Positions 34,887-43,119 are shown, numbered from the stretch's first letter. The stretch is DNA of 64,000 nucleotides from Paenibacillus_E sp052115445 (GCF_052115445.1 NZ_JBFRGR010000015.1:62001-126000); one strand, 5' to 3'. Notes: generated from the letters alone by a model not told the origin. Program-made: numbers and translations.

Positions 34887-36080
34887 ATGACTGCTTTAAA
34901 AAAACAAGCTATCGAGAAAAATATCCCAACATGGTTAACCCTAGTGCTGGCTGCCGCATGCGGCGTCATTGTAGCTAATCTTTACTATGCGCAGCCCTTG
35001 GTAGGGGTCATCAGCTCTTCCATCGGGTTGTCCGCAAATAGCTCCGGCTTGATTGTGACGTTAGCACAGATAGGTTATGTAGTCGGCTTGTTATTTATTG
35101 TACCTATGGGAGATATCGTTGAAAATCGAAGGTTGGTTGTCGCATCTTTACTTCTTACAGGTGTTGCTCTTGCAGTTACGGCAGTTTCGAAGCAAGCTGC
35201 GCCATTCTTGGCGGCATCGTTTGTCATCGGAGTAGGGTCAGTCGCGGCGCAGGTACTCGTGCCTTTTGCGTCATACCTTGCATCGGATTCTTCACGCGGT
35301 CGCGTTGTCGGCAATGTCATGAGTGGTTTGTTGCTTGGCATTATGCTCTCGCGACCATTGTCGAGCCTAGTGGCCGAATTCCTGGGCTGGCATGCCGTAT
35401 TCGCTTTGTCAGCCGCAGCGATTATTATTTTGGCGATCGTACTTTCAAAGGTGTTACCCCAAAGAAAGCCAACGGCGAACACACGCTATGCCGCTCTGCT
35501 CGGTTCGATGTGGCACTTGCTGCGCACAACCCCGATCTTACGCCGTCGGGCAGCTTATCACGCATTTGTGTTTGCATCGTTTAGTCTATTTTGGACAACA
35601 GTTCCGTTACTGTTATCCGGCCCAGTCTTTCATTTTTCGCAGATAGATATTGCGTTGTTCGCGCTTGTAGGAGTTGCGGGGGCTATAGCTGCGCCTGTGG
35701 TCGGACGGTTGGCGGACCGTGGCTGGACTAAACCCGCAACAGGGATTGCACTCGGCACTGTCATCATTTCGATGTTGATACCGCTTATGATCCGTACGGG
35801 TTCAATGACCGGAATCGTTATTCTCGTCGTTTCAGCTATTTTATTGGACGCCGGCGTATCCGCAAATCTTGTGCTGGGACAACGTGCGTTGTTCTCACTG
35901 AGTCCAGAAATTCGCAGTCGGCTGAATGGCCTTTTTATGGCTATCTTCTTTCTTGGCGGTGCCATCGGCTCTGCAATTGGTGGATGGGCATATGCTACAG
36001 GAGGTTGGAGTGCCGTATTATGGATTGGAATGGCTTTCCCCATCGCAGCTATTCTTTATTTTGCGACAGAGAAGAAATGA
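34887..36080 (+). CDS. MFS transporter, efflux type
   Basis: A 397-residue major facilitator with twelve TM helices. It has NLYYAQPLVGVI in the first helix and the loop motif VPMGDIVENRRLV (MFS motif A). ATG 34887 has AAGGAG nine bases upstream and is preferred to TTG 34878. Likely exports a compound sensed by the divergent TetR protein. The 160 bases after it hold nothing recognisable. Confidence 0.9.
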   Translation: MTALKKQAIEKNIPTWLTLVLAAACGVIVANLYYAQPLVGVISSSIGLSANSSGLIVTLAQIGYVVGLLFIVPMGDIVENRRLVVASLLLTGVALAVTAVSKQAAPFLAASFVIGVGSVAAQVLVPFASYLASDSSRGRVVGNVMSGLLLGIMLSRPLSSLVAEFLGWHAVFALSAAAIIILAIVLSKVLPQRKPTANTRYAALLGSMWHLLRTTPILRRRAAYHAFVFASFSLFWTTVPLLLSGPVFHFSQIDIALFALVGVAGAIAAPVVGRLADRGWTKPATGIALGTVIISMLIPLMIRTGSMTGIVILVVSAILLDAGVSANLVLGQRALFSLSPEIRSRLNGLFMAIFFLGGAIGSAIGGWAYATGGWSAVLWIGMAFPIAAILYFATEKK

Positions 36081-36240
36081 TCATTTCCCAAGTTCGTTGA
36101 AGAGAGAGGAATACGGATTAGTAATCATATGGGTGAACTGCAAGGTTTACGCCTAGATGGATCAGAAGTATAATTATGGAAAACATGTGACCGACCTAGA
36201 TAAACGATTTTCACAATAAGGAAGGAACTGATTCCCATCC

Positions 36241-37182
36241 ATGAACCGATTAATAGATCAATATAGCGATGAGATTGTCCGGATCTTCGGGGAAGCGTCG
36301 GCTCAATTGCAGACGCTTCCGGAGGAACTGAAGGAGCAAGCTTTGGCGCTTCTGGGCGGGTGCTATCCTTTGGACAGGAAGGACAGCGAAGGACCTAATA
36401 TGATCAGCTACCTGCTTCCGTATTGGGTTGGAGAGACCTTGGAGAGTCCGATCGAGCTGTGTCGCGAATTAGCGGTGGGAAATGTGTACGGGATGTTGTC
36501 CTTTTTTCTCTTGGATGATGTAATGGATGAGACGGGGGAGGTTCGGCGTTCGCTGGCCCTAAGCACGCTTCTGAATCAACGGTTTTTGGAGGCTTATCAG
36601 CGGTATTTCTCAGAAAACTCTCAGCTGTGGGTTTGTTATAATCGCTATTTAGCGGAATGGGCAGATGCGATGTACCGTGAGGTGGACGAGCCAATGGACC
36701 CGCGGGATCCTGGCCGATTGGCCCGCAAGGCGGCCCCGGTGAAGCTGTGCGCCGCAGCACTGTTGCTCCAAGCTGGAAGGGCCCAAGAGATTCGAGGTAT
36801 GGAGACAGCCATCGATTTGGCTCTTGCGGTACTCCAACTCTCCGATGACTGGACAGATTGGCAGGAGGATTTGCCGACGGCCTCCTGTAACGCTTTCCTA
36901 GTGTTGTTGGGGGAGAACCTTCAGCTAGAGGCAGGCGAAATTTTGGATGAGAGTATGGTGAAACGCAGCATTTATCAAGAGCAGGCCTTAGAAGGGCTTG
37001 CGACCATTGCAATCGATTATGCGGATCGGTTGAGCGCCATGAAGGATGCTCCCGCATCCCTCCAGGTTTTCGCATCTGCGATCGCTCAAGGCTTGCAGAG
37101 CAAGGCAAACGAGATCAGAGATCATTACGATAGTTTGTTGAATGATGGCGGATTTTCAATTTATTTGAAGATGAATGGTTAA
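36241..37182 (+). CDS. ComQ-like class I isoprenoid synthase / peptide prenyltransferase candidate
   Basis: A 313-residue all-helical protein of the class I isoprenoid-synthase fold. LLDDVMDETGE (Asp92, Asp93, Asp96) is a first Asp-rich DDxxD motif, and QLSDDWTDWQED (Asp202, Asp203, Asp206, Asp210) lies where the second metal-binding motif is expected. The size matches ComQ, which prenylates a Trp of the pheromone ComX. Directly downstream are two small genes for precursors ending in Trp-Ser/Thr. GGAAGGAA precedes ATG 36241. Alternatives are a small-molecule terpene or polyprenyl synthase; the peptide neighbours favour ComQ-like work. Its last ~40 codons are duplicated at 37591-37712. Confidence 0.75.
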   Translation: MNRLIDQYSDEIVRIFGEASAQLQTLPEELKEQALALLGGCYPLDRKDSEGPNMISYLLPYWVGETLESPIELCRELAVGNVYGMLSFFLLDDVMDETGEVRRSLALSTLLNQRFLEAYQRYFSENSQLWVCYNRYLAEWADAMYREVDEPMDPRDPGRLARKAAPVKLCAAALLLQAGRAQEIRGMETAIDLALAVLQLSDDWTDWQEDLPTASCNAFLVLLGENLQLEAGEILDESMVKRSIYQEQALEGLATIAIDYADRLSAMKDAPASLQVFASAIAQGLQSKANEIRDHYDSLLNDGGFSIYLKMNG

Positions 37183-37183
37183 T

Positions 37184-37257
37184 AATGGTACAAAACATCT
37201 AGTTCTATGGTATTATGAGGATGCAAATTATCCTAATATTTGGAAGGTTGTGTTGTC
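37184..37257 (+). promoter_or_regulatory. conserved leader of precursor gene 1
   Basis: AATGGTACAAAACATCTAGT, then TCTATGGTATTATGA, then TATCCTAATATTTGGAAGG. The same leader with few changes precedes precursor 2 (37712-37787). TATTAT is a possible -10 box; no good -35 box lies 17 bases upstream, suggesting an activator or another sigma factor. Confidence 0.45.
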
Positions 37258-37509
37258 ATGTCCATGGATACGTTGAAAGTGGATATCATCAAGAAGGCTT
37301 GGAAGGACCCTGATTTCAAGGCACGTTTGCTGGCAGATCCCCATAGTGCGTTGGAGCAGGACTTCGGACACAGTATTCCTGAAGGTATTGAGCTGCATGT
37401 GATTGCGGTAACACCCACTAAGTATGCGCTGATCATTCCCCCGCAACCGGAAGAATTGGACGGATTGACAGCTACTAGGGAACAACCGCAAATGGCTGCT
37501 TGGAGCTAG
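37258..37509 (+). CDS. NHLP-leader precursor peptide 1 (ComX-like)
   Basis: An 83-residue peptide. Residues 1-60 match the nitrile-hydratase-like leader (NHLP) of RiPP precursors: IIKKAWKDPDFKARLLADP, IPEGIELHVI and a hydrophobic YALIIPP end. The tail, PQPEELDGLTATREQPQM then AAWS, has no Cys and its only C-terminal aromatic is Trp82, second from the end. This suits Trp prenylation by the ComQ-like neighbour. I choose ATG 37258 (GGAAGG ten bases before) over an in-frame TTG at 37240. The true core and cleavage site cannot be told from sequence. Confidence 0.85.
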   Translation: MSMDTLKVDIIKKAWKDPDFKARLLADPHSALEQDFGHSIPEGIELHVIAVTPTKYALIIPPQPEELDGLTATREQPQMAAWS

Positions 37510-37524
37510 GGTTGGAAACAAGAG

Positions 37525-37560
37525 GGAACCGGGCGATGGCTTCGGTTCCTTTTCCTTTTC
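37525..37560 (+). terminator. terminator of precursor 1
   Basis: GGAACCG and CGGTTCC pair (37525-37531 with 37543-37549), followed by TTTTCCTTTTC. The same hairpin follows precursor 2. Confidence 0.75.
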
Positions 37561-37787
37561 ACTATGGAGTGCCAGAGTGCCCTCCAACTCTCCAGGTTTT
37601 CGCATCCGCATTGGCTCAATGCGTGCAGCGCAAGGCTAACAAGATCAGAGGTAATTAAGTGGGTTTGTTGAATGATGGCGGATTTAAAATTTATTTGTCG
37701 ATAAATGGTTGACAATGGTACAAAAGATCTAGTTCCATGGTATTATGAAAATGCAGATATCCTAATATTTTGAAGGGTTGTGTTGTC

Positions 37788-38036
37788 ATGTCCATGGATA
37801 CGTTGAAAGTAAAGATTATTAAGAAAGCTTGGGAGGACGCGGATTTCAAGGCACGCTTGTTGGCAGATCCCCGTAGTGCACTGAAGCAGGACTTCGGAAT
37901 TGAAGTTCCTGAAGGTATTGAACTGAGTGTGCTGGCGGAAACACCAGCTCATTATGCACTGGTCGTTCCCCCGCAACCGGAGGAATTGGAGCAATTGAAA
38001 TCTAATGGGGCACAACCGCAGATTTCTTGGACTTAG
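37788..38036 (+). CDS. NHLP-leader precursor peptide 2 (ComX-like)
   Basis: An 82-residue paralogue of precursor 1. The leader is strongly conserved (KAWEDADFKARLLADP, VPEGIELSVL, YALVVPP). The tail is PQPEELEQLKSNGAQPQI then SWT, with Trp81 second from the end. Shared tail features are PPQPEEL, QPQ and the final Trp-Ser/Thr; the bases between differ most, as expected for a diversifying signal peptide. Start ATG 37788 with GAAGGG upstream. Its last 35 bases overlap, in antisense, the 3' end of the kinase gene. Confidence 0.85.
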   Translation: MSMDTLKVKIIKKAWEDADFKARLLADPRSALKQDFGIEVPEGIELSVLAETPAHYALVVPPQPEELEQLKSNGAQPQISWT

Positions 38037-39921
38037 GGTTGGAAACGAGAGGGAACCGGACGATGGCTTCGGTTCCTTTTCCTTTTTCACTATGGAATTC
38101 CAAGGTGCCCTCCATCACTTCAATGATACGGAAGGTAACCATCAGGCCGAGGCCGGTTCCTTTGGTTTTCGTTGAGAAGTAAGGTTCTCCTAGTTTCGCG
38201 ATCTGCTCCGGCTCCATGCCTTCACCGTTATCTGCAATGCGGACGACAGCGGTTCCTCCCTCGGCCCAGGCGTTGATGGTAATGCGGCCTTCTTCGTGAA
38301 GGGACTCGATGCTATTCTTGATGATGTTGATCAATGCTTGCTTGAACTTGGATGAGTTGCCCAGAATGATTTGAGGTTCGGGCACGTGGACCTCCAGCTC
38401 TCCCTTGTTCAGCAAGACCAGCGGTGTCATCATGGTTTCGATCTGTGCGAGCTCATGCTTCAAATCCAGCTCTATCAGGGTATCCAGCTCCGGTTTAGCA
38501 AAGGTCAGGAAGTCCGTTATGATACCTGACGCCCGATCCAACTCCTGAATGGCCAAGTTAAAGTAGGACTTGTCGTGCGCTACTGATTTTCCCGAGAGTA
38601 GCTGCAAAAAGCCTCTTGTGACCTGAAGCGGGTTGCGTACCTCATGGGCAATGGATGCGGCCAGTTCGCTGATGATCTGCATTTTCTCCGTCCGCTGCAG
38701 TTGGTGATTGTAGAGCTCCAGCTCCTTGGAGTAGGATAGGAGCCGGGCATAGTCAGATGCAATTCGGCGGTTCAGGATCATCACCAGAGAAGCGATTAGA
38801 ATGATGATGCCAAGCTTCCATAAATTGAATATATGGGGTGTATCTATTGCGTACATCAGCAAGATATCCGTCACTCCGGAAAGGGCAAGGATCAGAATGC
38901 CCAGGGAAAGGATCAGGGAATTGGGATTCTGCATGGCATTCCGAAAGGCGAGGAAGCTAATGAAAATCAGTTGTCCGACAATGAGCGGTGCACCCAGCCA
39001 GAGGGTTAGAAACGCGTAAAGAGAATACATTGGCGTTCCGATGATCTTATAACATACCATAACGCAGAAGCTAATCAAATAATAGACGACAAGCCAGCGG
39101 AATACCCGCTTGATCCATGGATACCGGCCTTCGAATATGTGGATGACGAAGTACAGCAGGGCAGGAAACAAAATATAAATAGACGTATCAAATAGAAATA
39201 CGAAAACGTGTCCAAGCTCAGGAAAATAGTAATAAGGCATAGCCGAATAGGTCATGATCAGTATGCCGCTGCACATGACGAATAGGGTAAGCGCCAATGC
39301 AGTACTACGCTGGGCCCGATTTAAATACCAGGAGCAGAGAAGCATCATGAGTGACAGAAAAGCTAAGCCTCCCCCTAGCAACAGGTCAGGCAGTTCATTG
39401 CGGACAGCTTGCCGGGAGTTTTCAGGAAGCTCGCCAAGTTGGACATCACTACTGATGCCTGCCCGTTCCTTCGCCGTGAGCCGCAGGTAGAGATCGCTGG
39501 TTATCTCAGTATGGTCGAGCGGCAGTTGGAGAAGGGTGCGCTCGAAGTCAAAGTTGTGATTGACTTGATAGACGGGCTTGCCGTTCTCATAAACCATTAC
39601 GTTCATGGCGTACAGTCGCTCAATATACAGTCCAGGTTTGGATAGGTTGGACGTCGGGGGGACCGTCAGGTGAATCCATGCGCCGACCTTCCCTTTGGGA
39701 ATGGCATCAAACGGGTGCTCAACCGTGGCAGAAAGCCACTCTCCGTCTATGTCAGGCGGGGCGTCTTCTGGAGCTCCAACAGGAATCCATTGTACTTTCC
39801 AGGTGGTTATTGGAAGATTAGTGGAATCCTTCGATGAGCTTAGATAGGGATACAGGAGCAATGCCAAGAAGGCAGCGCCGCCTAATGTGAGTAGTAACAA
39901 GATCAAGTGGAAACGCTTCAT
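38002..39921 (-). CDS. multi-TM sensor histidine kinase (putative ComP-like receptor)
   Basis: A 639-residue kinase: N-terminal TM (5-25), extracytoplasmic beta-rich region to ~190, seven TM helices (~200-415) as in 7TMR-DISM sensors, HisKA with ASIAHEVRNPLQVTRGFLQLL, and HATPase (NIIKNSIES, DNGEGM, GTGLGL). The H box is that of sporulation phosphorelay kinases (KinB/D type), not of ComP. Start ATG 39921 after ACGAGGTG. The gene is convergent to the precursors and overlaps precursor 2 by 35 bases. No response regulator gene lies near, so it may signal into Spo0F. A receptor role for the modified peptide is inferred from position. Confidence 0.9.
   Translation of the reverse strand: MKRFHLILLLLTLGGAAFLALLLYPYLSSSKDSTNLPITTWKVQWIPVGAPEDAPPDIDGEWLSATVEHPFDAIPKGKVGAWIHLTVPPTSNLSKPGLYIERLYAMNVMVYENGKPVYQVNHNFDFERTLLQLPLDHTEITSDLYLRLTAKERAGISSDVQLGELPENSRQAVRNELPDLLLGGGLAFLSLMMLLCSWYLNRAQRSTALALTLFVMCSGILIMTYSAMPYYYFPELGHVFVFLFDTSIYILFPALLYFVIHIFEGRYPWIKRVFRWLVVYYLISFCVMVCYKIIGTPMYSLYAFLTLWLGAPLIVGQLIFISFLAFRNAMQNPNSLILSLGILILALSGVTDILLMYAIDTPHIFNLWKLGIIILIASLVMILNRRIASDYARLLSYSKELELYNHQLQRTEKMQIISELAASIAHEVRNPLQVTRGFLQLLSGKSVAHDKSYFNLAIQELDRASGIITDFLTFAKPELDTLIELDLKHELAQIETMMTPLVLLNKGELEVHVPEPQIILGNSSKFKQALINIIKNSIESLHEEGRITINAWAEGGTAVVRIADNGEGMEPEQIAKLGEPYFSTKTKGTGLGLMVTFRIIEVMEGTLEFHSEKGKGTEAIVRFPLVSNPKSKKSAVVPH
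38052..38090 (+). terminator. terminator of precursor 2
   Basis: GGAACCG (38052-38058) pairs with CGGTTCC (38070-38076), followed by TTTTCCTTTTT. It lies within the antisense of the kinase 3' coding region. Confidence 0.75.
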
Positions 39922-40103
39922 TTGTGCACCTCGTGGGGAACAACTTAATATTTCATGTATGCTTATAAATTCGACAAAATAGTGTATGAATCCTTCAGTT
40001 GCCGACAATTTTTTACAAATCCCTCTACACGCCAAAAGACCCACTTCACAATCGTAAACGAACGGATAGAAGAGGGTCTGTATTCAAATTAAGGTATTAA
40101 ATG

Positions 40104-40310
40104 CTATCGGCCAGCCAGAATGGCATCCGCCAAGATATCGATCTGATTCTCGACGGCAATAGGATCATCATTATACAAGTAATTATAGTTAACTACGTGG
40201 ACGTTTCCGTTTTTGACTGCTTTTAGATTTTTCCAGAGAGGGCTGCTCTCCAGTTCTTTTAGAACAGTCGATGCCTCTTCTTCATTAATCATTTTACTTA
40301 TTCGTGAAAA
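40104..40310 (-). pseudogene. fragment of an iron-siderophore binding protein gene
   Basis: The C-terminal ~65 residues of a FecB/TroA-type periplasmic binding protein: SSPLWKNLKAVKNGNVHVV followed by a final helix AVENQIDILADAILAG. The rest of the gene is missing; upstream lies the 3' end of the WYL regulator. A deletion probably joined the two. 39922-40103 holds no gene. Confidence 0.7.
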
Positions 40311-41259
40311 GAACCATTCTCTCCTGTAAACTTTCCACAACCTCTTTGGGCATTTCCCTAATCGTGATATCTCCACCTAAGAAAAGCAGCCAATTTGTGA
40401 TTTCGGCCAATTCATCCGAGTGATGAACATTGATGAACGTTTTTAAAATTGCCGTAGACTGATAAGGATTGGTGTACGAAATTGATATTTTTAACGGATG
40501 GTATTTTTTGAACTGGGCAATCGCTTTAGGACCAAGTTCAAGGACAAGATTGATGACTTTTTCCTGCTTGCTTAGTTGTTCTATAATCTTCTTCTTGGTT
40601 GTTCTTTTCTTCCCAGAGTAGGGTGTAACATCGGTAAGATTGTCGACAGGGATAATCCGCCTCTTCTCTTCCTCTAGGTCAAAGCCTTCAATCTGCCAAG
40701 AGCTTTTTTCACGATATAAGTGCAACAGATAGATGGGATAAGTCTTTATTTCCCTCCCTACTTCGACGGAAACCACTAAGTAGCTATCCATAATAATGAT
40801 TTGGATAAGTTGTTCTAACATAGGATGGGGCAGATCGGACAGATCAAGCAGATCGGGATTGTGGGGGTTGGTTCCCTCAAATAGCAAGATTTGATTTAAC
40901 AGAACAAGATCATCTTGTTGGTTTTCCGATATAAGTCCGAGTAATTTTTCCGCTAAAGAGTGACGACTCTTGAGATAGGGAAGTTGTTGATTTCTCGTGG
41001 CCATGAAGGCAATAAAAAGGGCCTTTATCTCATTATCGGTAAAGCGGACAGTCGGTAGGACGGAATTTTTCATGACAAAATAACCACCATCCCTCCCGAC
41101 TTCAGCGACAAGCGGCATCCCCATCGTCTCAATTTCTCTGATATCTCTAATGGCTGTCGAACGAGAGATATGAAATTCCTGCATAATCTCAGATATGGTA
41201 AAGTGGGCTCGGTTATTGATATACCGCATGATGATGTTAATTCGTTCTACTTTTTTCAT
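40294..41259 (-). CDS. WYL-domain transcriptional regulator (YafY/DeoR type)
   Basis: A 321-residue regulator: HTH_11 at ~5-60 (HFTISEIMQEFHISRSTAIRD), then a WYL domain (~140-215, YPIYLLHLYREKSSWQIEGFD) and a C-terminal WCX-like region. It binds DNA and probably senses a ligand or nucleic-acid end through WYL. Divergent from DoxX and GyrI-like genes that each carry the same ~65-bp promoter element, which is its likely target. Start ATG 41259. Its 3' end overlaps the binding-protein fragment. Confidence 0.9.
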   Translation of the reverse strand: MKKVERINIIMRYINNRAHFTISEIMQEFHISRSTAIRDIREIETMGMPLVAEVGRDGGYFVMKNSVLPTVRFTDNEIKALFIAFMATRNQQLPYLKSRHSLAEKLLGLISENQQDDLVLLNQILLFEGTNPHNPDLLDLSDLPHPMLEQLIQIIIMDSYLVVSVEVGREIKTYPIYLLHLYREKSSWQIEGFDLEEEKRRIIPVDNLTDVTPYSGKKRTTKKKIIEQLSKQEKVINLVLELGPKAIAQFKKYHPLKISISYTNPYQSTAILKTFINVHHSDELAEITNWLLFLGGDITIREMPKEVVESLQERMVLFTNK

Positions 41260-41268
41260 CGGATCCTC

Positions 41269-41330
41269 TAAACAGTATCATTTTTTGACATGGTTTAAGG
41301 TTATTATAAAGCTATCAAGTAAAAAAAGAA
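41269..41330 (+). promoter_or_regulatory. duplicated promoter element, copy 1
   Basis: GGATCCTCTAAACAGTATCA, TTGACA (41285-41290), then TATAAA (41305-41310) after only 14 bases, then AAGTAAAAAA. A copy at 41790-41856 has the same parts with the same unusual 14-base spacing. Short spacing suggests dependence on an activator, likely the divergent WYL protein. Confidence 0.65.
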
Positions 41331-41343
41331 ATCCAGAGGAGGA

Positions 41344-41772
41344 ATGAACTTGAGTACGATTATCAGTAATGAAAAAATGACAAAAGTAGAGTCCCGCCCT
41401 TTTGGAAGGATGGCCGTTTATTGGACCGTCACAATCATACTCGCATTCTCAATTGCATTAAGCGGTATCGGGCAACTAATACGATATGGGGGGAATGTCG
41501 ATCTAGTGACCGATATTGGTTTCCCGTTATATGTCACAAACATTCTCGGAACTTGGAAGTTGCTTGGCGTCATTGCAATCGTAATGCCAGGATTCCCCCG
41601 ACTTAAGGAATGGGCTTATAGCGGTATCTTTTTTTTAATGACTGGTGCGGCCTTATCTCATGTGTTCGCCAACGATTACGGCGATTACGGATTCCATATT
41701 ATTCTTCCGCTTTTCTATGCCGCGCTTAGTATTGCCTCTTGGGCGTTGCGTCCCCAAAGCCGCAAACTTTAA
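41344..41772 (+). CDS. DoxX-like membrane protein
   Basis: A 142-residue protein with four TM helices and the DoxX-like block VTNILGTWKLLGVIAIVMP. GAGGAGG lies only two bases before ATG 41344 but eight before TTG 41350, so the start may be TTG 41350 (140 residues). DoxX proteins are quinone- or redox-linked membrane proteins of unclear role. Likely co-regulated with the next gene through the duplicated promoter. Confidence 0.85.
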   Translation: MNLSTIISNEKMTKVESRPFGRMAVYWTVTIILAFSIALSGIGQLIRYGGNVDLVTDIGFPLYVTNILGTWKLLGVIAIVMPGFPRLKEWAYSGIFFLMTGAALSHVFANDYGDYGFHIILPLFYAALSIASWALRPQSRKL

Positions 41773-41789
41773 TAGGTAGTTGAGATTCA

Positions 41790-41856
41790 TCGGATCTTCT
41801 AAACAGTATCTTATTTTGACATGATTTAAGGTTAATATAAACGTATTAAGTAAAAA
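41790..41856 (+). promoter_or_regulatory. duplicated promoter element, copy 2
   Basis: CGGATCTTCTAAACAGTATC, TTGACA (41816-41821), 14 bases, TATAAA (41836-41841), then AAGTAAAAAA. It gives the GyrI-like gene its own copy of the control region found before the DoxX gene. Confidence 0.65.
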
Positions 41857-41887
41857 ATTCATTAATTTGAAAAAAGGAGATTTAATT

Positions 41888-42367
41888 ATGACAATGTATA
41901 CCCTTGAGGAAAAAGACAGCTTTATCGTTCTAGGTATTGGCACGGAGCTGAAGAGCAATTACACGGATTATGCCGGTATCAACAAGGAGAAGGAAAACTT
42001 TTGGCGGGCCGTAGAGCAAGATGGAAGGCTTGACGCTTTAAAAGCAATTGCCACGAACGACTACATTTTCGCCGTGAACGAAGCGGTGAATCACAAGATG
42101 ATGTATTATGCTGGCGTCATGACAGGAGCATCGGTACCGGAAGAACACAGAGTTATTCAATTCCCTAAGGGACAATATCTCGTCGTTAAAGGCGAAGGGA
42201 AGACGGCGGATGAGTTGAGTAATAAGCTCACTGGCATTGCCTTTGGTCAAGTTCTGCCTGAAGCCCAGAATTTTGCCTATGTTGGCGGGCCAAATGCAAC
42301 GGTTGAGATGGGGCAGCGAGACGGTCTCGTCTATGGTGAAGTATGGATTCCTGTTGTAGGGAAATAA
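41888..42367 (+). CDS. GyrI-like / AraC-effector-binding domain protein
   Basis: A 159-residue stand-alone small-molecule-binding domain of the GyrI/BmrR-effector type: VLGIGTELKSNY near the start and MYYAGVMTG, FPKGQYLVVKGEG, YGEVWIPV later. No DNA-binding domain. ATG 41888 follows AAAAGGAG. Controlled by its own copy of the WYL-linked promoter. It may bind a lipophilic cation or drug. Confidence 0.88.
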   Translation: MTMYTLEEKDSFIVLGIGTELKSNYTDYAGINKEKENFWRAVEQDGRLDALKAIATNDYIFAVNEAVNHKMMYYAGVMTGASVPEEHRVIQFPKGQYLVVKGEGKTADELSNKLTGIAFGQVLPEAQNFAYVGGPNATVEMGQRDGLVYGEVWIPVVGK

Positions 42368-42390
42368 ACGAGGTCATGGGAGGGATTAGC

Positions 42391-42852
42391 GTGTCTCAGA
42401 TTGTTGATTTTAAAAATGTGTCTACGGTTGGTTTAGAGTCTTCACCAGTAGCAGAAGCGCTTGCAGGTTTACGTGCGAATGAAGCCCGCTACTTTATGAA
42501 TAAATACAAACATGAATTTTCGGTTATACCCGCTAGCGAAAGTCAGGAGAATCTTGATTATGTGAACCGCATTTTAGAAGAACGTGATATTGCGTTTGCA
42601 GCCAAACCTCTAGAAACGTCGCGTTTTCAAGTGGAAAATATCCAATTTACCTACGTCTTTTATGAGGATGGTCTTGGGATTAATGTCATGTACACTGTTG
42701 ATGACCCTAAGAAGCGGGCTGTTGGTTTTAAGCTTTCTGAGGGGATGGAGATTCCCAAGGAGTTAGAGCCGAAGTTTAAGTTTGCTAGACAGAAGTCGAA
42801 ACTTGCTGGAACCATTCGGGGCTCATTTTTTGTAATTAAAGGGCAATATTAA
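42391..42852 (+). CDS. conserved protein of unknown function, paralogue 1
   Basis: A 153-residue cytosolic protein. GTG 42391 with GGGAGGG upstream is the best start. It differs from the protein encoded at 54044-54505 at about eight positions. I have seen the pattern of this protein as a common Paenibacillus hypothetical but know no function. It contains a helical segment GLRANEARYFMNKYKHEF and a basic C-terminal KFKFARQKSKLAG. Starts 24 bases after the GyrI-like stop. Confidence 0.8.
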   Translation: MSQIVDFKNVSTVGLESSPVAEALAGLRANEARYFMNKYKHEFSVIPASESQENLDYVNRILEERDIAFAAKPLETSRFQVENIQFTYVFYEDGLGINVMYTVDDPKKRAVGFKLSEGMEIPKELEPKFKFARQKSKLAGTIRGSFFVIKGQY

Positions 42853-42911
42853 AGTTTCAAGTGTGATAAGATATGGTCAAATTGTGGTTTTGAATAAATA
42901 TAACCGTGTAA

Positions 42912-42936
42912 AGGACTGCCGAGAGGCAGCCCTTTT
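42912..42936 (+). terminator. terminator
   Basis: GGACTGCC-GAGA-GGCAGCCC followed by TTTTGTACTTTT. Ends the operon that includes the GyrI-like gene. 42937-43119 shows nothing further. Confidence 0.8.
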
Positions 42937-43119
42937 GTACTTTTATTGAAACTTTCACATGTTTGGGAACTAATCCGCAAGTAACTTCCTATAAATAATT
43001 TCCACAATCATGCATATGAATAAAGTAAATTCCCCTATGTGGGGAGAGATATTATTTGGGGTATATAGATTTCTTCTTATGTTAAGACTAATAACACTTT
43101 TTATACAGAGGTGTTAAAT

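Larger units (their letters stand above)
37060..37590 (+). repeat. tandem duplication, unit A
   Basis: From CTCCAGGTTTTCGCATC in the ComQ-like gene through the first precursor, its terminator, and a stretch (about 37558-37590) that matches the 3' coding end of the histidine kinase (TTCACTATGGA, GTGCCCTCCA). Unit B (37591-38110) repeats all these parts in order, so the unit is about 520-530 bases. Confidence 0.85.
37591..38110 (+). repeat. tandem duplication, unit B
   Basis: Begins with a decayed 3' remnant of the ComQ-like gene (37591-37712, coding LQVFASALAQ-like sequence ending in a stop), then the leader, precursor 2, terminator and the real 3' end of the histidine kinase. Sequence differences from unit A are scattered, so the duplication is not recent. 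Confidence 0.85.

Noticed and set aside
37228..37611. 127-codon minus-strand frame over precursor 1
   Set aside because: Shadow of the precursor; its EGTLALHSEK part is the duplicated remnant of the kinase 3' end, not a gene.
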